Shown piece by piece: positions 1 to 9,942 of a stretch of 64,000 nucleotides of DNA. A program made the translations under genes and the position numbers. The stretch is taken from NCBI GenBank assembly GCA_902806575.1, contig CADCXD010000002.1, forward strand, positions 3,906,001-3,970,000, given 5' to 3'. Under the pieces are notes generated by a model that did not search any database, was not told the origin of the DNA, and saw nothing but the letters and a program-made list of their open reading frames with translations. The DNA is from Jackrogersella multiformis. Its lineage: Eukaryota; Ascomycota; Sordariomycetes; Xylariales; Hypoxylaceae. Every line of letters begins with the position of its first letter. Positions within the stretch are counted from its first letter, which is position 1.

Positions 1-1891
1 AAGCGCATCGTATGAAGTAGACCTCCGGAGTATAATTCCCTATCAAGCAAGTCTTGGATTTCCAGCGAGCGAAGCGCGGCATCCAGGCACGCCTTGCGCG
101 AATACGCGAACGTATCCTCATCCTTCGAAGTCGACTCCATGTACAAAAATCGACGGTGCAGCATAATCTCTCCTTTGAGGTGAAGGTGGCCGAGAAAGAG
201 ACGCGCCATGATGATATGCGGGGTGTCGGTGACGCTGATTGCTATGGGCTTCATCTTTATCGGCGGCGGAATGCTAGATATAGCCTGCCGGAGAATGCCG
301 TCAACCTGCATCACTTCAGCGTAGCTCGCGGTTTTGATGGATGCTGTAAGTCCAGACACATGGTTTAGAGCTACTAATATTCTTCTTCTCGCTATGATTC
401 CAAGAGTCGTCGTGTGCTCTGTCTCTGGGCGTGAAGGAGGCAGCTCAGTCATAGTTTCGTTCAGGTCATCGTCGTTTAGGTTACGTGGCTCGGCCGTATC
501 GTACTGCGTGGAAGAGATCATGCATGGCATCCCCATCTGGCTCGATATGAGAGTATCTCCCAATAGAACAGTGGCCCATAATCTCCGTCGCATCTCGGCT
601 TGGAGAGGTGAGATTCCAGGGAAATGGCTAGGATCCCGATGGTAGCCCATTCGCATCGCAAGGTTGACCTCTAGAGCTAGCAGAAACCAGATGTCTTTGC
701 CAGCGTCAATGCCCATCATGAATTCGATGTACACATAATTGATCAGCGTCTCCAGACCGTACGGTGCCGACTTAGTGTATTCGCCCATAATGAGGCATTG
801 CACAATTTTTTCGCGGTACAAATTGATCTGCAGTTGTTCTGCTTCCCCTCCAATCGACGAGTCCGACGAGTCTGAGGACAGCAGGGCGAGGCATATCATA
901 CTGAAGAGAAGACCGACCCAGATAATGCTAGACACGCCAGCTGGGTTGGCCCAGAATGCCTCATACTATTGAAGTTTGTCAGCATCGTGTACCAGAAACC
1001 ACATTGCAGACCGGAACGCATACTTGCCTCTCGGACAAACGTGGGGCCATGAACAGCAGCTGGCGCCGAGAACGTTAGTCAAGGTGCCGCAAGGTCTGTT
1101 TTGAATATGATGTACCTACAAGAGGCTACTAGATCCAGACGATTAAAGAAACGTGATATATAGCGATCTACCGCACTCTTGGGAGGTAGTGCGGCAAGGA
1201 CCTCGGCGCGCGAATTTGCGCGCTTGCATCCATAAAGAAGCAGAGCATGCGGCGACGGAGGCCTTCCTACGGGATCGTTTGCACTTTCATCCTGAGTCTG
1301 CTCTGGAGTATTGGCCAATCTGAGATTCTCTTCCTGGTCAAAATGGTCTTTCAAATCAGCAATGCTGTCTAGAATCGCCGCCCAGTGGTCACCACCAACG
1401 TAGCGAACTTCGGAGGCACTGAGGCGCATACTTCCGGCCTCAGATCGCTCTTCCATCAGCGTATCAGCGGGCGAGGTGTTGGCCTGGTCATAGAAACGAG
1501 CTGAATCAGGAGGCGGAGGCAGACCGGCGATCGAGCTACTTTGATTGCCAGCCGCTTGGGGGTCGGGCATGAGAGACTTGACCAACCGCTCAAGGTAGAC
1601 GATGCGATTGTGGAGACTTGGCACCGCCGTGGTCTCAGGCGGCATCGAAATACCTTGGTTCTCCGCATAGGTGCACGTCTGACCTCGCAAGAGGCAACTG
1701 GAACACGACGGTTGTTGGCGATCACATCGCAACTTGCGCCGGCGGCAAAGATTGCAAGAGAGCTGGGGCTTATCCCTGCGACGATTAGGATTCGCGGGAC
1801 GAGGCCTTGAAGCCCCTTCGCTCTGCTCTCGTCGTTGCTGTGTAGGAGACTGGGATCCAGCCGAAGGCGACGCGTGATGAGTTGTTGACAT
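1..1891 (-). CDS. Zn2Cys6 fungal-specific transcription factor (3' end off window)
   Basis: Likely nuclear regulator at the edge of the polyketide cluster. The ATG is at 1891. Near residue 46 there is a Zn2Cys6 binuclear cluster, C-x2-C-x6-C-x6-C-x2-C-x6-C (CNLCRRRKLRC...), preceded by a basic stretch. The hand-built model joins exon 1 (1891-1120), a 32-nt exon (1059-1028) and exon 3 (965 to the window edge). The joins restore the motif GPTFVREYEAFW and a reading frame typical of the fungal-specific transcription factor middle homology region (motifs LEVNLAMRMGYHRD and AEMRRRLWATVLLGD). The frame stays open to base 1, so the C-terminus is missing. The second intron starts with GC (GCAAGT), a known minor donor. 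Whether this protein controls the neighbouring cluster or something to the left cannot be told from the window. Confidence 0.88.
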
Positions 1892-2998
1892 GGCCGATGA
1901 TGAAATGCTCTATGTCACTCCTCTCATCGAATGATCTTCTCATCGATGGGATCTGATATGAATCGGCCTAGGCAGCTAGGATATGGTTCGGAAAAAAGTA
2001 TAGATGATCTGTAACCGAATACCAAGATCGGTACAGTGGGCTAACCAAGAAAGGAGAGGAAAATGGCTTCCCGTCCAGTAGCGCGGGGTGGATGGGATGA
2101 AGTGATGCAGTAAGACGGACTGTAACTCTGTAACTGGACTGCAGATAGAAACAGGCGCCACCATAAGCCACAATTCCCTTAAGGGGACGGGCATAACCGG
2201 ACCCTCCGATCCTGCATCCGCCGTTTGTAGGTATTTCCGATCATTCAAGCGATGTGATTGTTCAGAATATTCAGAAAAAGTAGGTATTATCTACATGTTG
2301 ATAAATGAAAACAGCATTGTCCCCATATTATATAATAGACCAAGGAAATCCTGATAGGGAAAATAAGAAATATTATCATCCAGAAGCCCGACAATCAGTG
2401 TTGAAAGAGTTAAGGCTGAACCAGCCATTCTGAATCCATCCATGGATCTCCGAATCCTAAAAGAGGAACCTAGGAAATCCATACTAGTCCGCCTTATGCT
2501 TCACGCTCATCACTATTACAACTGAGCGCTTAATCGGTTGCGTATTAGGTTATTTGGATTAAGTAGTATACCAAATTGATTGTATTAGGGAAAAGAAGTA
2601 ACTTATATCCATAGATGTAGCCCGAGACCTAAGATTTCCTAGAGATTTACAGCTCTAATTAAAGGCTTTAAAGGGGGTCCCATCCCACGCACTAGCCCGC
2701 TAGCTCCCGTCCCTACAGTGTACCCCCACATTAAGGTGCAGTGGGTTATTTCCAATACTTCGGGACGGTCCCCCCTTTTTATCTCGACACACTTCGTCTC
2801 GACACAATTCGGATCATATCAACTTCTCATAAAACCCCGATTAACTTTCTACGTGAGAATAACATGATGACACGTTATATGTGAAGATATGGCGACTGTG
2901 GAGTTACAAGACTTCTAAATACAGTCTAGTTTTATTCAAAGCAAGGATTTTCTTCTCCATAGACACCTGATCCTGCCTAGGTACCCAGTTCCATCTAG
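1892..2998. other. Intergenic, upstream of the left regulator
   Basis: This is AT-rich sequence lying 5' of the Zn2Cys6 gene and 3' of the hydrolase gene. No supported gene is seen. About 2640-2800 is a GC-richer patch with runs of G and C (for example 2672-2680) unlike its flanks, possibly a decayed repeat, but no terminal repeats or coding remnant could be recognised. Confidence 0.5.
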
Positions 2999-4214
2999 TC
3001 ATGACCAGTTCTTGCCGAAGAAGTCTAGCACCGTCTGGTAACCTCGCGTGTATTCTTCCTTGACACGTGGGTCCGATAGGTCGGCACGCGCCGCCATGAA
3101 GCCATGGACCTGGTCGCCGAAGGTCTCCACGTGGTTAGGCACCTTGAGCTTGCTCTCAAACTCCTTGACCGTCTCGGCAGGCTCTTCACCTGATGCGAGC
3201 AGGATGAACGGCACCTTGATGCCATCCGCCTCTGCGGGGTCTACCATAGCCGGGTGACAGGCGGCCGCGATCTGGAAGAGGTTCGACTCGCCCGATGTCA
3301 CGAGCGATGCAACCTTACCTCCCCAGCAGTACTTAATACAGACCTTGTTAGCGGAGTAGCAAATAATTGTTAGTTATTGAACTCACTCCCAAGATACCCC
3401 ATGACTTGATCGACGGGTTTGAGGCCTGCACTGCCTTGATATACTCTGGCAGCTTCGCAGCAACTGTGTGTGGCGCGTGCTCGGGGTCGCTGAAGAATCC
3501 ACCGAGGTTCTTCTGTTTCTCCTCCGTGTCAGGAGGGAACCTTCGATCGCATTGTCAGAAAATAGGCCCTCTACCTAGAATGAGTTTCGATCATGCACAT
3601 ACCACTCGATCGGGCATGGCTTTCCCTTGAACCAATCAGGGATGAAGACCTTGTGTTGCTGTGATTTTTTGCCTGTGGCAAGGATATCGGCACCTTGGAG
3701 CGTCTGGTCAAAGAAACCGAAGATATCATAGATGACTATGATGCCCTTTACGGCATCAGCTGGACCGGTGACATCTTCGTGGTGGCAATGACTACTAGTT
3801 AGCTAAGGGGCTCCCTTTCACGGCATTCGTATGGTCTAAACACCTACAAGTCTTGTAGTTTCCGAGCTCCTGATACAAGCCCTTGGCGACGTAGCCTTCG
3901 GAGACAACGGGCGGTATGTTACAGCACGACTCGTTGTGCCCGTGGGAAGCTGGCATAGTAGACATCTTGGCTGTTTGAAGGGGGGAGACCCGGGAGATTT
4001 CTGTAGCCGATGGTAGTCCGACTGGTTTGCTTTTGACAGTTGCAATGCTTTTAATTGCAGAACAACAAGAGAAAGAGGCGCTGGTGGATGGCCTTATACC
4101 TGTTGCGTGAACCTCGGAGGCTGAAGTAAGAGCTGCTGCATGCAACCTGAAGGCTGTAAAGGATGTAGAGTGTAAAGAAGTTCGTTTGGAAAGACGGGGA
4201 AGTTGAGATGCCAT
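2999..4214 (-). CDS. Dienelactone hydrolase-like alpha/beta hydrolase
   Basis: Alpha/beta hydrolase of the dienelactone hydrolase family, which opens lactones or esters with a Cys-Asp-His triad. Hand-joined exons are 4214-3848, 3774-3603, 3540-3387 and 3331-2999. The joins restore the family motifs GNYKTYVTGP, VIYDIFGFFDQTLQGAD, IPDWFKGKPCPIEWFPPD and WGILGYCWGGK, where the Cys is the nucleophile. DQVHGFMAAR near the C-terminus carries the His. The core starts at an internal ATG (3965) and is 258 residues, the usual family length. The frame stays open a further 83 codons to an ATG at 4214. That extension is rich in Ser, Arg and Ala and nearly free of acidic residues, like a mitochondrial presequence. 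The gene diverges from the DUF3237 gene. A role in releasing or opening the polyketide product is inference. Confidence 0.85.
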
Positions 4215-4880
4215 GGTCAAATTAAGAGGTACCAAGAGGAGGGGATCTGAGATAATAAAACGATAACCCAAGCATTTTGCCCGGATGCTACCAAATCTAC
4301 AAAAGCCTTATAGGACAGCCAATCTGTTCCGCCTCCGTCCCCGCATAGCCCACACCATCGCCAAATGCGGATGGTCCGGTTATCCACTTTCGTGTTAGAT
4401 GGGATAACGGACGGCCTAGAGTGGACGGTAGCGAATAATCCTCCAGCTGCAAGGGTTCGGCAAAGTCATAGGTCGGACATCCGAAAACAGAACTACTGCT
4501 GACAGGAACAACACGGCGGCTGGGCGGTTCTTGATTCTAACGGCCGTACGGGATCATCATTCGAAAGCTAGTCGGAGAGGGCCGAAATGACAACCTAATT
4601 GGGCGATCAATACAGAGTTAGGATTTTCGATCCTATCGGAATCTACTGTCAGGTATTCTCCATGAGGAAATCATGAGGGTTCAAAATAGCTTCATTTGCT
4701 GGTCCCATTGCTCTTCGTCATCTCTTGAACTAATTTCTGCCCATTTACCTAATATCTTCGTATACCAAACAGAACCGTACAGAAGTTGCGTCAATTTCAC
4801 CACTATCCTTCCAAGGCTTCACTAAGCTTCATATGTTAATTAAAAATTTCATCACGTACTACGCCACGCTTCTTTCCACT
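4215..4880. promoter_or_regulatory. Divergent promoter of hydrolase and DUF3237 genes
   Basis: This 0.67-kb region separates two divergently read cluster genes. It holds a near-palindrome at 4473-4484 (TCGGACATCCGA), which is a CGG-N4-CCG inverted pair of the kind bound by Zn2Cys6 proteins. Further TCGGA pentamers lie at 4572-4576 and 4636-4640. Binding is inferred from the motif only. Confidence 0.45.
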
Positions 4881-5357
4881 ATGGCCTCCTCGATCTCCGA
4901 GGTTGCACCGCCGGCAACAATGAACTCAACATACGTGTTCACTGCCAGTGTGACTCTCGGCAAGCGTTACGGCCCAATCCCTATGGTCGGGGGTGGTATT
5001 CGTGTAATCGAGCCGTTCACAGGGGGGACGATTGATGGCCCAAACTTCCATGCTACCATTGAAGGCGGCCACGCCTCCCCCATTGTGCTCAAGGACACCA
5101 CCAACGAAGACGGAGGTTCAGTTCAATACCCATACATCTACGTCTATGGGTACACTAGCGATGGGCTCCCATTCTACATCCAGGAAGAGGGTATCGGGAA
5201 CCGCGCAAGTCAGAATACAAGACTGATCATTAATGTCGGAGGACCACACGCATATCTGCAAACCGCCTATGTTATTGCGCAAATGAGATTCATTGAGAAT
5301 GAAGGCGGTCCTACAACGGTCGCGGTCGACTGCTATAGTATTCCCATGATTGCCTAG
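4881..5357 (+). CDS. DUF3237 domain protein
   Basis: A single-exon protein of 158 residues that reads as a DUF3237 family member, a small beta-rich fold of unknown biochemistry. The supporting pattern is an N-terminal strand (YVFTASVTLG), then GGGIRVIEPFTGGTIDGP, the conserved fold opening, then GYTSDGLPFYIQEEG and a C-terminal LQTAYVIAQMRF. I chose the ATG at 4881 because its context (CACTATGGCC) is better than that of the in-frame ATG at 4833, which would add a hydrophobic 16-residue leader (MLIKNFITYYATLLST). It diverges from the hydrolase and converges on the flavin monooxygenase, so it sits inside the putative cluster. DUF3237 proteins do occur in fungal metabolite clusters, but I know of no reaction I can assign to this one. 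Confidence 0.75.
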   Translation: MASSISEVAPPATMNSTYVFTASVTLGKRYGPIPMVGGGIRVIEPFTGGTIDGPNFHATIEGGHASPIVLKDTTNEDGGSVQYPYIYVYGYTSDGLPFYIQEEGIGNRASQNTRLIINVGGPHAYLQTAYVIAQMRFIENEGGPTTVAVDCYSIPMIA

Positions 5358-5862
5358 ATCGAGCGAAAGACTCAAGGGGGGAGATGACGGGCTTCATTGG
5401 GGATTTTCATAGAAGATATGAGCATAGGCATAAGTGTACACCATAGTTACTTATCTCACTACCTAGGTAAATTAAATGTATTAACACAATATGATTCGTA
5501 TCTTTTGTTGATATCCTACCTTGGTACGCAATCGCCTCGAGTAAGGGTAGGCGACAGGAAGCTACATAGATATTATAGGTAGTTAATAAGCCGTAGCGAA
5601 TATAACCTAATTTCAACGAAGACCACGATAGATTATTGTGTTCTCTTCACTTTCAACTTCTAACGTAGTCCGCTACTAAACTAGGTATTAATATATTTAT
5701 GTGCAATGTACACAATTCATTCCGAGGTCTACGTTCTATTCTTCCAAGCGATATTCTGTAAAATTGAAAGAAATTTCCATCAATACACTAGGTAGGTTAA
5801 ACCCCAAAATGAATGTCCTCTTCGCCCTAAAACATATCTAAGTTTACATATCTCCAATACCC
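5358..5862. other. Convergent 3' spacer
   Basis: AT-rich spacer between the convergent DUF3237 and flavin monooxygenase genes. Only short open frames without codon character occur. It includes short CCTAGGTA-type palindromes near 5461 and 5791. Confidence 0.5.
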
Positions 5863-7277
5863 TTAGACTACAAGAGAAACATAATGTCGGAACATCGTCC
5901 ACACGTAGGCCAGCGCATTCCTGAGGAATGACGCCATCCAGCCTAGGCCCGAAAAGCCCATCATCCTGTTCAAATAGATGAATCGTTGGGCGTACAAGAC
6001 CACTTCCTCGTCCCTCTGCTTCATGGTGATCTCTCCGCGCCAGACTCTATCTAGCGAAACAGCGTGGCGCGCCGCCTGCTCAGACGCCCACCCCAAGTGC
6101 GACCTAAAGCCAGTGAACGCATCACCAACCAGGACCAGGCGGCCATCGTAGAAACTGGCCTGGGTAGTTTGGGCCTCGATCACCTTCGTTACGAATGGCT
6201 TGGGGGTATTAGAAACCACCTCGGCCAGGGGGCCAGTCATGATCGAGCTCCAGCGTGCGACTTGGGCCTTCCACACATCCGGGTTGACCTGCCCCTGAGG
6301 AACCGTATTGGGATGTACTTGTCCGTCCACGTCGGTGAAGATAGCTTCCATCTCAGGAGATCCATCCGGTACAACATAGTACCAGACCCAATTGATGAGA
6401 CGCTTGCCTGGCTCGACATGCCCAGTCTCGGTAGGAATGAAGTAGCTATGTCGTGTCAGGAGAATTCATATCTTCAACGCAAAATATTCAAGCAAGTGAG
6501 AAGTTCAAAAGCCGAAGGTAACTGACCTGATGAAATAGTGACCTCCCAGTAAAGAGAAGTTTAACCGGTTCGAGAAGTACTCGATCGTGTCCTTAGAGAG
6601 TAGGCGTTCGGGCACTGTACCTCGCCATCCGATGTACCCAGAGTACTCCTTCCTCGTCGGCGCCTGCATTAGCTTCCTAATAGTCGAGTGTACTCCATCC
6701 GCAGCGATGACCATCTCTGCGCTAACACTGTCCTTTTCGCCAGTGGTCACATCCGCATACGATACCGTCACGGTTCCTTCGTCCTTGTTGTAGCTCACGC
6801 CATAGACCTGTTTCCCGGAGTGATATTCAACCTTGCCGTCAGTCGGCTTCGGCTCCGGCGGGTTCGGCACACAATGCGACTTCAACCCATCGAAATTAGC
6901 CCTTAAGATGAGATAGAGAGTTCCCCAATTGCTCATATTATGGCGCCATGTCGTGTTGGCTACCCGACGTCGCTGGCGCCACGCAGCACTCATGTATTCT
7001 GCCGGAATGGCGGCAGGGCGCCCAGTGGCATCGTACTTGTCGAGGATAGAGACGACTGTCTTGCCGATGGAGACACCAGACTCATGACTGGCTCGGTCCT
7101 TTGACGGGTCCTGTTCCAAGACCACGACATGACTGCCTTGGCGCTTAAGCTGTAAACCTTGAAGAAGGCCAGCGACAGAGCCACCGATCTAGAGTTTGAT
7201 GATCCGTCAGTACTTGAGGTGTAAAAGAGATATTGTCGATGCAGAAGACTTACGATGATAACTTTCTGAGGTGCCAT
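5863..7277 (-). CDS. FAD-dependent monooxygenase (class A, PHBH-like fold)
   Basis: Probable FAD/NAD(P)H hydroxylase or epoxidase of 422 residues, modelled as exons 7277-7254, 7188-6527 and 6445-5863. The first intron falls inside the dinucleotide-binding strand. Splicing gives KVIIIGGSVAGLLQGLQLK, the Rossmann glycine motif. An internal AADGVHSTIRK matches the DG motif of the family, and LVLVGDAFTGFRSHLG is the FAD ribityl-binding GD motif. YIGWRGTVPE and RLINWVWYYVVP resemble the substrate-binding region of 2,6-dihydroxypyridine 3-monooxygenase-type enzymes. The last 30 residues are hydrophobic and aromatic and may bind a membrane. Within the putative cluster it is the only visible oxygenase, so oxidation of the polyketide chain is a fair inference. 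The true substrate is unknown. Confidence 0.88.
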
Positions 7278-8469
7278 GGTTGCTAATTCCCTTGGTTATA
7301 ATATGATACGCGGTGATACTTCGATTAAGAAAAACGATGGGTATAGAGGCGATCTCAAGAAATTATACAAAGCATTAATAGGAAATGAGAAGACGCTTAA
7401 TGTGTTCTATTCGCAACTTTCCACATCATCCGAGTTGGCTCACCACGTCCGGGTCAGCTAGTGGCACCACCCAAGTATTAAAATATCGTGCCATCTCAAG
7501 TTCTCCGGAACGTTAAAATCCTCTTCCCTTCGAAGTTATTCGGATCATGCTGGTCGGAGGTGGGCGTACGCGGTCCGGAATCCTTATATCGTACCCCCCG
7601 AACCTCGAGAATCGGAGTGGGCTTATTATACCCCTTTAGGATACTACCAACCAAACTCCGAATCCTAAGGTTAGAAACTTCCATCTACGGATAATGCAGA
7701 AAAATAGAACAAGCTGAAACAAAATTTACAATATGATACATATGAACTATGTTTAGGAAGAAGATATTTCACATTTTGCATGCCGACGTTCCCGAACATG
7801 CGGCAGAGCCCTGCAGCCTTTAGTTTGTCTTGACCCTAATAGAGTGCAACTAGCATTTCACAGCTTAGCTAATTCTCCGTTGTAATCAGCAAGTACAAGT
7901 TAGAAGATCACTAGAGTTTAGGCCTCGAATTAAACTTGTGGTTAAGCATATCGGCTCAAGTTAATAATGGTATCTCTTTTCACAATAAGGCTTTGAATTT
8001 AGCGAATAACCTACTGGTTAACTGCTTCTATATTAAGGGCAGAACTAATTATACTTATATTCATACCTACCTAGGTACTTACCAACGTATTTAATTTCAC
8101 TTATAACTCCACTACTTTGTATGTTATACGTGGGCCATTTTTACAATGTGAAGCTATCGAGTTGTAAAAAAGTGGAAGCTATCATATAATAACGAATTAT
8201 TCAACACGATTTATTGCCACGTCACTATGCGTGGTATGCTCATACACTAACACTTCCAGTGTCATTTCCTAATAACCATTTGTAAAGAAAAAGAAACTTG
8301 CTTTTCGATCACTTGTAAAATCATATAAGTAATGTGAGTAGTCTTCCTTTTGTCATATCTAAATAATATTGAGTACCTAACTTTATACACACAGCTGGTA
8401 ATATCCGTATATAAGGTATGTTGGCTATTAAATCATGAACCGTCATGTAATGTACCCGCCTTTATTTTT
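7278..8469. promoter_or_regulatory. Upstream region of the flavin monooxygenase
   Basis: AT-rich spacer between the FMO start and the end of the AflR-style regulator. The proximal part (7429-7661) holds five TCGGA/TCCGA pentamers, at 7429, 7540, 7554, 7612 and 7657. The distal part (about 7700-8450) is very AT-rich. I see no gene in it. Confidence 0.45.
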
Positions 8470-9942
8470 CTAAGCCAGCAGTTGGCTCACCTCTGCGACC
8501 TTTTCTCTTAGACTCTTCGCTTGCTCCTTTATATTTTTACACAGGTGACCATGTGACAAGGCGAGAAATAATCTTCCTCCAAATACTGCCATAGTTGGCT
8601 TCTCCCCCCGATCCTCCTCTGGCGGATTAATTAGTCCACCCCCCTCCTCTCCTTTTTCGTGTTCCCCTTGAGATACCACCCTTGCGTCAGGCGGCAGTCC
8701 CAGCAATCCCTCGACACCACCAAGCGAGTTTAGCAGCATAGACACCACCTTTTTCTCTGGATCCCACCCTCCGCATACTGCAGCGCGCCGAGGGTCAGTA
8801 ATTACTCTTTATAGTTAATGCAGTGCTAATTTAGGGCTCCCCGATTTCTTTTTAGGGGTAAGAACCCTCTAAAAACGGGAAAGAGACCCCAAGGACACGC
8901 CGTAAAGGGGAGCTATAAATGCCGGATTCTACTCACTGCAGACGGGCCGCAGCTGGCTGAGGCTGAGCCCTCGATACGCATGCATATCTCCCATAAACGG
9001 ATAATGGAGGGACGGGCTTGGCTCCCTGTGTGCGGACTTATGGAGCTCCCGCATTCGTACGATGTGCTCTATTAGGTAGCTAAAAACGGACGAGTAGATA
9101 CCCGTCAGGATCATGTAGCATGAGATTATAAGTAGGGTGGTGGGCATATCCTGATTATGAGGCGGGAAAGACCCGTCATTAGATGCGTAGCTAAATAGGA
9201 TGGCGTAGAAGCGCTGGGAGAGCAGCACTGCGTCGCCAATGGGGTAGTTGTCGCGGTCACAGTCTGTCAACTTGACTAATCGGTTGCCGTAATGAGCCAT
9301 TTCAGACAGAAGTCCGCTAAGATCGACTAACGGATTGGCGGATTTTTCATCCGTCAACTTGTCTATTTCGAACTTGAAATCCATTTCGGCTGGACTGGCG
9401 TCAGGGGCACCTATTAGTTCGTATAGGAATTCCGGCATATCTAGACTAGCCGTGTCGAAGTTGTAATATCCGGGCAGACCTCCTGCCGCGCCGTCTACCG
9501 GCTCAGGAGGTCCGTCAACCTGCAACGTCGCGCTTTCATTTAACCAAAAATCCGAAAGCTCTTGGTCCGGGGTGATCATCGGCGTGTCGCTGTCCGTCAC
9601 GGAGGCGCATTTTTTGTCGTTAATCCGGGGCGAAGAAAAAGGTTGCTGTGTTTCTGGTGACGGTGGCCCGGGGAGCACAAATGTGCCCATTCCCGGCAAC
9701 GAGGCCTTCTCCTTTTCCCTACGGGGAACGGATCTGGTGTCAGAGTCGCTATCACTGGTATTTTTTCTGCTGCGTCTCATCTGTAATCGCTGGCTAAATG
9801 TACATAACACCGGCGTCTTTAATCTCAGGCACCGTAAGCATGGCGCCGTCGAGTCTGTATTAGACGACGGAACGCAACGCAGTTTCTGGGCTCGGCACCT
9901 GTCACAGGACGCACGGAGCGGAGCGTTGTTACTGGTTTCCAT
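8470..9942 (-). CDS. Zn2Cys6 transcription factor, AflR-style
   Basis: Probable pathway regulator of 437 residues in two exons, 9942-8937 and 8777-8470, with a 159-nt intron. The join restores one frame through QLRPVCICGGWDPEKKV. Residues 13-47 form the binuclear zinc cluster with the AflR-like signature ASCDRCRAQKLRC, followed by a longer loop and CLRC. A Ser/Asp-rich linker follows, including SDSDSDT. The C-terminal half (around TTLLIISCYMILTGIYSSVF) has the helical segment common in secondary-metabolite regulators of this type. It sits in the middle of the cluster, between the flavin enzyme and the exporter, which makes it the best candidate for the pathway-specific activator. A TCGGA box lies 9 nt upstream of the start codon (9951-9955), allowing autoregulation, which is inference. 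Confidence 0.87.

Noticed and set aside
2640..2810. Transposon remnant
   Set aside because: Only a compositional change is visible. No terminal repeats, target duplication or transposase coding sequence could be found by eye.
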